Positions 51,954 through 59,999 of a DNA stretch of 64,000 nt are shown one piece after another. The notes beneath the pieces were generated by a model. It did not search any database, was not told the DNA's origin, and was given only the letters and a program-made list of their open reading frames with translations. Both the position numbers and the translations under genes were made by a program. The stretch covers positions 4,216,001 to 4,280,000 of the forward strand of contig CAWAHF010000004.1 of assembly GCA_963781805.1 (NCBI GenBank), in the 5' to 3' direction. The DNA comes from JAFGPL01 sp963781805. GTDB lineage: Bacteria > Bacteroidota > Bacteroidia > Bacteroidales > UBA10428. The number at the start of each line of letters is the position of its first letter. Position 1 is the stretch's first letter.

Positions 51954-52234
51954 CACGTAATTATTTATTTATCAACATATTGGCAAAATATACTATCAAT
52001 GGCAGAACTCTGCCGAATCAGCAGAAGGACAAAAATACCAGGGCGTGGGCAGGCCAATCTAACGAAATGACCGTGCGTGCCATCACTGCCCATTTGATTA
52101 ATTCTGGTAAATATGTACCGACGTTAAATTCCGCCAAAATTTTTTAAATAAGTACCTGCTCTGCTGCCTGAGCGAACATGACCAAATTACCGAATGTAAG
52201 AACGTACCAGAATGCAAATTTTTTATGTGCGGTT
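51830..52234 (+). repeat. 405-bp gene-less cassette unit 3
   Basis: Last unit of the array, ending ATGTGCGG then TTAAC at the island-edge repeat (52233-52237). Closest to unit 1. In the leftward reading direction it is the first cassette after the presumed attachment end. Confidence 0.85.
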
Positions 52235-52319
52235 AACATCCAAATATACTTACCTTTTTCTCTAAAGGTACTTATATTTCGCATATAGCTTTAGTTATTG
52301 TTTTGTTGTAAAGGGTCAT
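52235..52319. repeat. Right copy of island-edge direct repeat
   Basis: Matches 9795-9878 at about 80 percent over 85 bp in the same orientation. It begins directly at the AAC that closes the last cassette unit, so the junction between the array and the chromosome is sharp here. Confidence 0.65.
52241..52248 (-). promoter_or_regulatory. Candidate array promoter (-7 element)
   Basis: On the minus strand this reads TATATTTG, a perfect TAnnTTTG match, a few bases before GTTAAC where the first cassette begins. It points leftward into the cassettes, like an integron Pc promoter. The -33 element is weak (TTTAG at an unusually short distance), so this is tentative. Confidence 0.4.
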
Positions 52320-52524
52320 TGCTTAGTTTGGCTAAACTAATATTCTTCATTCTTAATTCTTCAAAAATTGTGTCGCAATAGAAAAGCCCCCTAATATACA
52401 AATAATTCCATACAAACCACTAAAAACCAGTGGAATAATTATAAACGAGTTATAAACAAGGTGTTTAGCTGTTCGAAAATTCAGGTATTTTTAAGGGATT
52501 GATAATTGCTTAAGAATCAGGGCT

Positions 52525-52820
52525 GGTCACCTTAGAAGCTGTCCGGTTCACAATAAACACCGTCCGGTTCACCTTAGAACCCGTAAAGTTCACCATAGAA
52601 CCCATCCTGTTCACCCTAAAAAGTGAAAAAGTTCACCTTAGAAGTCGTCCTTTCACCCTTGAAGGCCGTCCTTTCACTTCAGAACCCGTCCTTTCACCTT
52701 GGAAGGTGAAACTAATCACCTTAGACCCCGTCCCAATCACCCAAAAAAGTAAAACCAATCACCTTAGAGGCTGTCCCAATCACTTCAGAACCCGTTCCAA
52801 TCACCTTCGAAGGCAAAACC
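52525..52820. repeat. Degenerate tandem repeat, 14 units of about 21 bp
   Basis: Units of 20-22 bp with the consensus TCACCTTAGAACCCGTCC. Three blocks differ in their lead bases: GGTTCACC (about six units), CTTTCACC (three) and CCAATCACC (five). Some units contain the palindrome TTCACCTTGGAAGGTGAA. It lies in a gene-free stretch just outside the island. Confidence 0.8.
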
Positions 52821-53402
52821 AAGAGCTTAATGTGTTCTCCTTATCAGATAAAATCTGTTTTTGGCATATTGCACATCATTGCGGTGTCTAGGCTAAGGCC
52901 TTGGCGTAAGCAAAAGGTTTTGGCCAGGTCCTTCGCCAGGGGCTTCGACCATCGGTGAATGGCTATCAGCGAAGACGCAATGGTTAATGTTTTTACCGCA
53001 GACTGCTTAATCACCCCAACCCTTCCTGAGAGGAGGGGAAATGGAAACCCTGAAGGATCCTGATACATGAGAAGAATTAAATGTCTTGCTTTCATTTTTT
53101 CATTCTTATCCAAAGATGCTTGCAAAGCATAGAAAATGGATTTAGTGGAGTAGATTTTCTCCCCTTCTCCGCTATCCGTAACTATAGCGAAGGATACACT
53201 GGGGAGACACAGAGGGGTCATGGATACGTTTATCGGAGAAGCTTCGATTCTCTCGCAATGATGGTGGGTGCTGTGGGCAGGGTTTTAATTACATATCTGT
53301 TATTCAAGCATATTGGTTCCCAAATAACAAACAAAGCACGTCATTGCGAAGGAGGTACGACTGAAGCAATCTCTCAGCATTGCCAGCTCATTATACTAAA
53401 CC
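52821..53402. other. Gene-free region with dispersed repeats
   Basis: Contains a REP-like unit at 52921-52964 that is the inverted copy of 58524-58571 in the ftsA-ftsZ spacer, the motif TGCTGTGGGCAGGGTT at about 53268 (again at about 56357), and CATTGCGAAGGAGGTACGA at about 53341, a motif common in Bacteroidota repeats. No convincing ORF. Confidence 0.5.
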
Positions 53403-53419
53403 GTAACCCGGTATGGAAA

Positions 53420-54880
53420 TTACGTAATATGAACACCAAGCTTATCAATTAGGTTTTGTGTCTTGCTGGTAACTTCTGAGAGGCACCAGTTTTGATTGAT
53501 TTTTATTTTTTTTATAGCGGCCAGGTTCAATAGTATATCCTTTGGTGAATATCTTTTGAGCAGTTTCTTTTGCAGTAGAATATTGTATAAGTAGTAATAC
53601 CATTTCAAAGCCATAAAGGAGATGAACATCCAGCCTTGCAGAGCCATTTCATTTTGCATATAAGAGCTGTCAGCTTTTAAAATGTTCTTCATGGCATCAA
53701 TCATTGTTTCGACCTCGCCTCTTGTCTTGTAAGTTTTATATATTTCTTCGGCAGATTTGTCTTTAAGGTTTGAGATGAAGGCCACGGTTCCGAAAGTTTT
53801 AAGCCTTAGCTTAAATTTTTCCAAACTATATTTTTCCGGGTGGGTTTGTATGCGTGTCAGGTAATCGTTTTCTTCTTTTGTCTTTAACGATGAATCATAG
53901 AACAGGTATAATTCCCGGCCTTCCAATTCAATTTTGTTGAACCAAATAAAACGCTTCATATATTCAAAATACCCATCAAACCCGCTATTATCATTAGGTT
54001 GGATTACATCGTAGTTTATTTGTGGGTTGCTCCGCCTTAAGGGGATAACGTAATCCAGACCTAAAGTATCAATTGTCTCCAGATTATCAGCTGAATAGAA
54101 ACCTTTGTCAGCAATCACAACAGCATTGGCAATGCCTGCTTCCTGAACCGTTAGCTTAAATGCTTTGACATCTCTAATATTTCCGGGTAAAAGGCGATAA
54201 AATACCGGGGTTTTTAATGTGCTTGAGAACAAGAACAATACATTTAACTGTGGGTCGAAAACCTGCTTTGAGTTATAACCAATTTTTGCGCTTTCAATGT
54301 TTTTTGAATGGGAAACAAAATTGGTTCCATCAAAAAGAATATAATCGTCATTCCTGACAAAGGCTTTCATATACTCAACTACTGCCCCCCTGTCATTACC
54401 TATTTTCCTGTACAACGCCGAAACCCTTTTTTCGCCAAGGGTGACCGTGTTGAATAGTTCTGAAAGAAAGCTGTTCTCAAAATGGAAAGCCGTATTCTTA
54501 ATAGGAGGATTAAACAATAAACGTATAAAGCCCAATGAGAAGATATCTTGCCAAATCTCAGGAAAAACCTGTTTCAAAAAAGTGATATCCTCCGAGAAAC
54601 TCTCCATTACAAAGGAGGAAGCCCCATATTCTTTCACTTGCAAGGGCTGGTCAAAAAAGGAAGTGAAATTTCTTTGGAGTTTATATTTGCTTGATTCCAC
54701 GAATCCATTTTCTTTAGTAATCCTTCCCAGAAGCCTGCCTGTAATCTTTCTTGCTCTTTTCTTTTCGGGATCCCATTTACTGGAGACTTCATACAAATAG
54801 TACTTGTCTTTGATCCTTCGGAGTTCAGTCCCCGGTTTTTTGTGGGTTAAAGCCCACTCTGGGTGTGGTGAATTTTTCAT
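53420..54880 (-). CDS. IS1634-type DDE transposase
   Basis: 486 aa. N-terminal region HKKPGTELRRIKDKYYLYEVSSKWDPEKKRARKITGRLLGRIT is characteristic of the IS1634/IS1549 branch. The DDE core includes ILFDGTNFVSHS (first Asp), VVIADKGFYSADNLETI (second Asp) and KTRGEVETMIDAMKNIL (Glu, Y/K-E-x-x-x-R region). Intact. It reads leftward; its 5' end is next to the palindromic ATTACGTAT sequence. Confidence 0.9.
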   Translation of the reverse strand: MKNSPHPEWALTHKKPGTELRRIKDKYYLYEVSSKWDPEKKRARKITGRLLGRITKENGFVESSKYKLQRNFTSFFDQPLQVKEYGASSFVMESFSEDITFLKQVFPEIWQDIFSLGFIRLLFNPPIKNTAFHFENSFLSELFNTVTLGEKRVSALYRKIGNDRGAVVEYMKAFVRNDDYILFDGTNFVSHSKNIESAKIGYNSKQVFDPQLNVLFLFSSTLKTPVFYRLLPGNIRDVKAFKLTVQEAGIANAVVIADKGFYSADNLETIDTLGLDYVIPLRRSNPQINYDVIQPNDNSGFDGYFEYMKRFIWFNKIELEGRELYLFYDSSLKTKEENDYLTRIQTHPEKYSLEKFKLRLKTFGTVAFISNLKDKSAEEIYKTYKTRGEVETMIDAMKNILKADSSYMQNEMALQGWMFISFMALKWYYYLYNILLQKKLLKRYSPKDILLNLAAIKKIKINQNWCLSEVTSKTQNLIDKLGVHIT

Positions 54881-54883
54881 AAT

Positions 54884-54901
54884 ATTACGTATATACGTAA
54901 T
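54884..54901. promoter_or_regulatory. Perfect 18-bp palindrome upstream of the IS1634 transposase
   Basis: ATTACGTATATACGTAAT, two copies of ATTACGTAT facing each other, four bases upstream of the transposase start codon. A further ATTACGTAT lies at 54959 within the terminal repeat. It may be a transposase or repressor binding site. Confidence 0.5.
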
Positions 54902-54921
54902 AGCAAATATCCGAAAAAATA

Positions 54922-54951
54922 CCTGAACCGCAAAACAATTCAGGCTTTTTT
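54922..54951 (+). terminator. Rho-independent-like terminator in the IS1634 end
   Basis: CCTGAA and TTCAGG with an 11-base loop, followed by CTTTTTTATT. It reads on the plus strand, opposite to the transposase, and could shield the element from antisense transcription. Confidence 0.5.
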
Positions 54952-55050
54952 ATTAACTATTACGTATTTTTATGCTGGGTTACAGACTAAATTTGTGTTT
55001 CAATGATGGGCTTGCTTCGTTCCTCGTATTCTAAGAAAAAACCAAGTGTT

Positions 55051-56070
55051 TTATAAAAAATTTTGTTGTTTAAATGTCACATATGGTGTCTGACGTTTAA
55101 CAGTAGCAAACACTCTATTAACAAGTTTACAACTAATAGCATTGATAATTACTTTATGGTCCTTCCCCTCACCTTCTTTTCTTTTGTAATAAGCTCTAAT
55201 TTCCGGATCATATCTACGTGCGGAATTAGCCCCATTTGACAATAAAGATTTCATTTTTTTATTTCCTAATTGGCTGACACGTGTTTTACCCTTTAATATC
55301 CCTGAAGTATTTTCAAATGGTGCTATACCTGCATAACAAGCATATTTTCTTCCATTTTCAAATGCAGCAAAATTATTGGTTGTAACTAGCATAAAAGCTC
55401 CAATTACTAATCCGACTCCTTTAACTGAGGTTGCCAACTTAAAATTCTTTTTCATCTGTGGATCTGTCCCTATCAAAGAAATAATTTCACTTTCAATTTC
55501 TTTTATGCGATCTTCTTGTTCCTGAATTTGATCAGCTATTTGATTGGGTATTGTTTTTAAGCCACTTATTCTTTGATATTTTTGATGGCTTTTCAAACTG
55601 TTCTTTAATGATGTTTTGATTTTTACCATTTGATCACGATACGTAAGATATTGTCTTATCTGTATTATTAATGTAGATGGGAATGAAAATAATTTAATTT
55701 TTGCCCTATTAGTATAGGCGTAATCTGCAATTCTTCGAGCATCAATTTTGTCATTTTTGCCCCTGGTCAAACCATTACTTCTTTTAATTTTCAATCCTGG
55801 CTCTACACAATAATCAAGACCCATCTGACTCAACCATGCAAATAATAATAAACCATATGTTCCTGTATGTTCCATACAAAACAAACAATCTGAAGGATTT
55901 ACTTTTTGTTTGGTAAGCCAATTGTAAATCTGATCAAAACCTTTAAAATTATTTTCAACTTTTTTATCCTTAAATGAACCATATGTCATCTCACTTATCA
56001 AGGATAAATCCAATGAATCATTAGAGATATCGATCCCGATGAAAGACTTCTTGTTTTTTAAGCTGTTCAT
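55051..56070 (-). CDS. IS110-family transposase (DEDD)
   Basis: 339 aa. N-terminal RuvC-like DEDD domain: FIGIDISNDSLDL, CMEHTGTYG and GKNDKIDARRIADYA. C-terminal Tnp_20 domain: ATSVKGVGLVIGAFMLVTTNNFAAFENGRKYACYAGIAPFENTSG, then RVSQLGNKKMKSLLSNGANSA with the catalytic Ser. IS110 recombinases insert through a structured bridge RNA made from the element's own non-coding end. Confidence 0.95.
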   Translation of the reverse strand: MNSLKNKKSFIGIDISNDSLDLSLISEMTYGSFKDKKVENNFKGFDQIYNWLTKQKVNPSDCLFCMEHTGTYGLLLFAWLSQMGLDYCVEPGLKIKRSNGLTRGKNDKIDARRIADYAYTNRAKIKLFSFPSTLIIQIRQYLTYRDQMVKIKTSLKNSLKSHQKYQRISGLKTIPNQIADQIQEQEDRIKEIESEIISLIGTDPQMKKNFKLATSVKGVGLVIGAFMLVTTNNFAAFENGRKYACYAGIAPFENTSGILKGKTRVSQLGNKKMKSLLSNGANSARRYDPEIRAYYKRKEGEGKDHKVIINAISCKLVNRVFATVKRQTPYVTFKQQNFL

Positions 56071-56300
56071 AGTAATTATTTGTTTATTATAGAATTGGTT
56101 ACTTAATTAGTACCTTTAATAAGCCTGAAGCTTAAAATTCTAAATGATCACTGTAACCAAATAAGGATGCAAAGGACTAATACGAGCCAAGAATCTTTTT
56201 CACGCAATGACATAGTTCACCTTTGATCCCTTCTAGTATATTATTAACATTTTACAAAGTTATTAACTCCCCCTAGAACCCCCTTTTTCAACATCATAAT
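56071..56300 (-). ncRNA. Candidate IS110 bridge-RNA region
   Basis: About 200 non-coding bases directly upstream of the IS110 transposase start, the place where IS110-group elements encode their bridge RNA. It includes self-complementary motifs (TAAGCTTCAGG / CCTGAAGCTTA-type around 56125, AAGCCTGAAGCTT). I cannot define the RNA ends or loops by eye. Confidence 0.3.
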
Positions 56301-56412
56301 TATGATCTTATATTATATTATTATCTTTTGTAAATCTAAAGGCAATGACGGGGTGTGCTGTGGGCAGGGTTTCAATGATCGGTTTTTACTTAGCGTCTTT
56401 GCGTGCCCATTT

Positions 56413-56901
56413 TCAATAGTTGGTATTTATTTTACATGCCTCGCTTCTCAGCTTCCCAGCAGTTCTTCTTACTTTCGTTGCAATCATTTTACCATCAGCC
56501 TTACCGGTCAGTTCTTTGGAGGCAACGCCCATTACCTTGCCCATATCCTGCGGTGCGGAAGCTCCAACTTTTGCAATAATTTCTTTTAAAATTTTTACCA
56601 GTTCTTCTTCGCCTAACTGCTTTGGCAAGTATGCCGAAATAACTTCTGCCTCATCAATCTCTTTCTGATACAGATCATCCCGCTTCTGCGTTTTGTAAAT
56701 ATCGGCAGATTCCTTTCGCTGCTTTACCAGCTTCTGAATAATCTTCAGTTCTTCATCCTCTGTTAAAACAGAATTGGCGCCTTTATCGGCCTTTGCTATC
56801 AAAAAAGCTGTCTTAATTGCCCTGATGGCTTCCAGTTTATCTTTTTCCTGTGCCTTCATGGCGGCTTTTAAATCTTCGTTTATTTTATCAAACAGGCTCA
56901 T
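56413..56901 (-). CDS. GatB/YqeY-domain protein
   Basis: 162 aa, slightly longer than the usual 148-150. All-helical, with LFDKINEDLKAAMKAQEKDKLEAIRAIKTAF, then YQKEIDEAEVISAYLPKQLGEEEL and the C-terminal helical domain APQDMGKVMGVASKELTGKADG. Similar to the tRNA-binding tail of GatB; its own function is poorly known, possibly linked to tRNA amidation or acetyl-group sensing. It follows ftsZ after 62 bases, a common Bacteroidota order. Confidence 0.9.
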   Translation of the reverse strand: MSLFDKINEDLKAAMKAQEKDKLEAIRAIKTAFLIAKADKGANSVLTEDEELKIIQKLVKQRKESADIYKTQKRDDLYQKEIDEAEVISAYLPKQLGEEELVKILKEIIAKVGASAPQDMGKVMGVASKELTGKADGKMIATKVRRTAGKLRSEACKINTNY

Positions 56902-56963
56902 ATTAGTATCAGGTTATAATTAAATTTTAAACCCATAAAGTTAATCATTTGTCCTGACATAAA

Positions 56964-58418
56964 TTAATCCACCTTATCATGCAAATATGGATTATTCTTA
57001 CTCAGCTTTGTTCCGGTCTCTTCATCGTTGAGAGAATATTTGGAAATATTCGATTCTTCCGATGGTTTTGACTTGTCAAGATTTAATTTTTTTCGTACAT
57101 AAGCAGGTTCATTCTCCAGCGCCTCTATAAAATTATTATTCTCAGCACTGTTATACTTAAGCTCTTTTAACCTTTCGTGGGTTTTTCGGATATTGCGCAC
57201 CCGATCGGCTGCTTTTTTAGGATCAACCGGATTTTTGGTCTTCGAAATCTGAAGGATTTGTTCTTCCTCCCTGTCGTTTTTTATATCGAACTCAATCGTT
57301 CGTTGCGTCTTATCTTCCGGTTTTTCGTACTCCTGATTTTTGTCTTTTATTACAAATCCCTGATCTTCCGTTGGGGCAGGAGCAAGGTTGCTATCAGATA
57401 AAGCCACTTTATCGAGCTGCCTGCGCCGTACATAAAGATCAGGTATGCTGTTGGTTCCGAAACCTGTAGCGATTAAAGTTACACTAAGATTACTGCCCAG
57501 ACTTTCATCCACTCCGTTTCCCCAGATAAGATCGGCATCGGATCCTGCACAATCCTGCACAAAATCGGTAATCTGACCAATTTCATCCATGGTGACCTCA
57601 TCGCTGCCTGAGGTTATGTTTATTAATATATTCTTGGCGCCCTTAATATCATTATCATTTAGTAGCGGCGATTTCAATGCATCCTGCACAGCCTGAATAG
57701 CCCTGTTCTCGCCCGAGGCTGTTGCAGAGCCCATGATAGCCACTCCGCTTTCGGTCATTACCGTTTCCACATCGGCAAAATCAACATTTATATAGCCGTG
57801 AACCGTAATGATTTCTGCAATTCCTTTGGCTGCAATGGCCAGTATATCATCAGCTTTTGAAAACGCTTCCGACACCCTTAGATCTCCGTAGATGCTGCGT
57901 ATTTTTTCATTATTAATGACCAGTAATGAGTCAACATGCTTTTCAATTTCTGCAATTCCTTCAAGCGCCTGGTTGACGCGCCGCTGACCTTCATTACGGA
58001 ACGGAATGGTAACAATGGCAACTGTAAGCACTCCCATCTCTTTGGCTGCCTTAGCAATAACAGGCGCAGCGCCCGTACCGGTTCCTCCTCCCATTCCGGC
58101 AGTGATAAAAACCATTTTGGTGTTTCCGGATAAGGCTTCTGTCACATTGTTTATGTTTTCGATGGCAGCCTGTCGACCTATTTCAGGTTTGTTACCCGCT
58201 CCTCTTCCTTCGGTTAGCGATTCACCCAGCCGGATTTTAATGGGTACCGGACTATTGGCCAATGCCTGCGAATCGGTATTGCAGATAATAAAATCCACGT
58301 CTTTTATTCCCTGCTTAAACATATGATTTACTGCATTGCTTCCGCCTCCGCCCACACCCAGCACTTTGATGATAGACTGATTGTTTACTGGTAAATCAAA
58401 ATTCATTATTTCGTCCAT
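56964..58418 (-). CDS. ftsZ: Cell division protein FtsZ
   Basis: 484 aa from the ATG at 58418 (MDEIMNFDLP); a TTG eight codons upstream is an unlikely start. Tubulin-like GTPase: KVLGVGGGGSNAVNHM, signature MGGGTGTGAAPVIAKAAKE, the T7 loop region NVDFADVETVM. Long disordered linker from about residue 330, Glu/Lys/Asn-rich, ending with the short tail NPYLHDKVD used for partner binding in this phylum. It polymerises into the Z-ring. It lies 270 bases downstream of ftsA. Confidence 0.97.
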   Translation of the reverse strand: MDEIMNFDLPVNNQSIIKVLGVGGGGSNAVNHMFKQGIKDVDFIICNTDSQALANSPVPIKIRLGESLTEGRGAGNKPEIGRQAAIENINNVTEALSGNTKMVFITAGMGGGTGTGAAPVIAKAAKEMGVLTVAIVTIPFRNEGQRRVNQALEGIAEIEKHVDSLLVINNEKIRSIYGDLRVSEAFSKADDILAIAAKGIAEIITVHGYINVDFADVETVMTESGVAIMGSATASGENRAIQAVQDALKSPLLNDNDIKGAKNILINITSGSDEVTMDEIGQITDFVQDCAGSDADLIWGNGVDESLGSNLSVTLIATGFGTNSIPDLYVRRRQLDKVALSDSNLAPAPTEDQGFVIKDKNQEYEKPEDKTQRTIEFDIKNDREEEQILQISKTKNPVDPKKAADRVRNIRKTHERLKELKYNSAENNNFIEALENEPAYVRKKLNLDKSKPSEESNISKYSLNDEETGTKLSKNNPYLHDKVD

Positions 58419-58687
58419 AGCTATACTGTTTTTCAAAGACAAATTGTAAAATATACTGGTTTAGTATCTTCATTTTCAAATTCTCGTTTTTTGTGAGAAT
58501 ATTTTCCCAAAGATATCGCAGACAGCCATTCACCGGCGGCCGAAGCCTTTGGCGAAGGACTCGGTCAGAGCCAATGGCGCCGGACGATTTACGCTGAAAT
58601 CCATCTGCAAAATCTGCGTAATCTGCGGGAGGCGACTCCTTTCCTGTTTGGTTCCGGCTAAGCCATTCATTGTGATTGTTTTCCGCA
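58419..58687. other. ftsA-ftsZ spacer with REP-like repeat
   Basis: 269 bases. 58524-58571 (AGCCATTCACCGGCGGCCGA, then AGCCTTTGGCGAAGGAC) is the inverted counterpart of 52921-52964. Followed by AATCTGCGTAATCTGCGGGA, a motif frequent in Bacteroidota intergenic DNA. Unusual for a dcw spacer; the ftsZ promoter probably lies downstream of it. Confidence 0.6.
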
Positions 58688-59995
58688 TCACATCCGTGCA
58701 TCATTCTCTTCGAAAATATCGGTAATGGTTCTTTTAATGGAATCGAAGATGCCGCTTTTCTGACGCGATTTTTCAGGTTTTGAGTTTTCTTTGCCCGCCG
58801 TTTCTTCAACCGGTTCAAAATCTTCCTCCTTTTTGTTGTTCATCATATCATCGCCTTTTAAAAGCAGACCTATACTTGTCGAATACATTGGCTGATTAAT
58901 ATCATCGGGCGTTTCGCTTATGAGATGTTCATTCGGATAACCGATTCGTACATCCAGTCCCGAGCGGAATTTCACCAGCTGAGGCAGATGTTTCAGAAGC
59001 GAGCCTCCACCTGTAAGCACAATGCCGGCGCTTAATTTATCCATACAATCCGAATTTTCAATCTCAAACAACACGGCATCGATTATTTCTTCCATTCTCG
59101 ATTGAATAATGTACGCAAGGCTTTTAAAGGAGATTTCTTTCGGCTCTCTGCCGCTTATTCCGGGGATGGTTACCACCTTGTCTTCCGGAGCAAGATCACC
59201 CAGCGCCGAACCGAATTGAATTTTCAAAGCTTCTGCCTGACGTGTAAGTATCGAACATCCCTCTTTAATATCGGAGGTGACCACGTTCCCGCCAAAGGGG
59301 ATAATGGCAGTATGACGAATTACATCGTCCTGGAAAACCGCAATATCTGTTGTACCGCCGCCAATATCAATCAGCGCCACACCAGCTTCTATTTCATCCT
59401 CAGTCAATACCGACATAGACGATGCCAGGGGTTCCAGGATAAGATGACTTACTTTCAATCCGCATCGGTTCACACATTTTTCAATATTTCTGGCCGATGC
59501 TATCTGTCCCACCACAATATGAAAATTGCCTTCCAATCGCTTTCCCGACATGCCTATCGGGTTTTTAACACCGGTTTCGTTATCCACAATAAAGTTTTGC
59601 GGCAGCACATGGATAATTTCTTCCCCAACATCAATAGGAATCTTATGCATATCATTTATCAGGGCGTCGATATCCTCTTTGGTTATCTCATTTTCATAAG
59701 AATCCCGGTTAATATACCCCCTGTTTCTTATACTTTTAATGTGCTGACCGGCTATCCCCACAAATACATCGTTCAGGGTCAGTCCGGTTTGTTTCTGAAC
59801 CTCTTCCACGGTATATTTTATGGCGCTCACCGTTTCTTCGATGTTCAGTACCACTCCCCGTTTTATACCTTTCGAAGGAGTTTTACTCATACCGAGAATT
59901 TCAAGCTTTCCATTTTCGTTTTTTCTGCCGACAATCGAAACTATCTTGGTAGTTCCGATATCAACTGCAGCCAGTAATCTACTTTTTTGCCTCAT
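58688..59995 (-). CDS. ftsA: Cell division protein FtsA
   Basis: 435 aa, actin-like ATPase that tethers FtsZ to the membrane. AVDIGTTKIVSIVG (phosphate 1), the SHS2/1C domain, VALIDIGGGTTDIAVF (phosphate 2) and IVLTGGGSLLKHLPQL (adenosine) are present. The C-terminal amphipathic helix GIFDSIKRTITDIFEEN follows a charged linker. It starts 4 bases after ftsQ ends. Confidence 0.97.
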   Translation of the reverse strand: MRQKSRLLAAVDIGTTKIVSIVGRKNENGKLEILGMSKTPSKGIKRGVVLNIEETVSAIKYTVEEVQKQTGLTLNDVFVGIAGQHIKSIRNRGYINRDSYENEITKEDIDALINDMHKIPIDVGEEIIHVLPQNFIVDNETGVKNPIGMSGKRLEGNFHIVVGQIASARNIEKCVNRCGLKVSHLILEPLASSMSVLTEDEIEAGVALIDIGGGTTDIAVFQDDVIRHTAIIPFGGNVVTSDIKEGCSILTRQAEALKIQFGSALGDLAPEDKVVTIPGISGREPKEISFKSLAYIIQSRMEEIIDAVLFEIENSDCMDKLSAGIVLTGGGSLLKHLPQLVKFRSGLDVRIGYPNEHLISETPDDINQPMYSTSIGLLLKGDDMMNNKKEEDFEPVEETAGKENSKPEKSRQKSGIFDSIKRTITDIFEENDARM

Positions 59996-59999
59996 AATA

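Larger units (their letters stand above)
53403..54983 (-). mobile_element. IS1634/IS4-superfamily insertion sequence
   Basis: Single transposase gene between imperfect inverted repeats: GTAACCCGGTATGG / ATTACGTAAT at the left and, reversed, GTAACCCAGCATAAAAATACG at the right. About 1.58 kb. Confidence 0.8.

Noticed and set aside
47814..52240. CRISPR-like array from the three regularly repeated blocks
   Set aside because: The units are 405 bp, contain a large palindrome and are not short repeats with unique spacers; no cas genes are present.
53081..53452. 123-codon plus-strand frame and its minus-strand counterpart
   Set aside because: They run through dispersed repeat motifs (CATTGCGAAGGAGG) and the IS1634 end, with no domain pattern.
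59102..59977. 291-codon plus-strand frame opposite ftsA
   Set aside because: It is the antisense shadow of a well-conserved ftsA gene.
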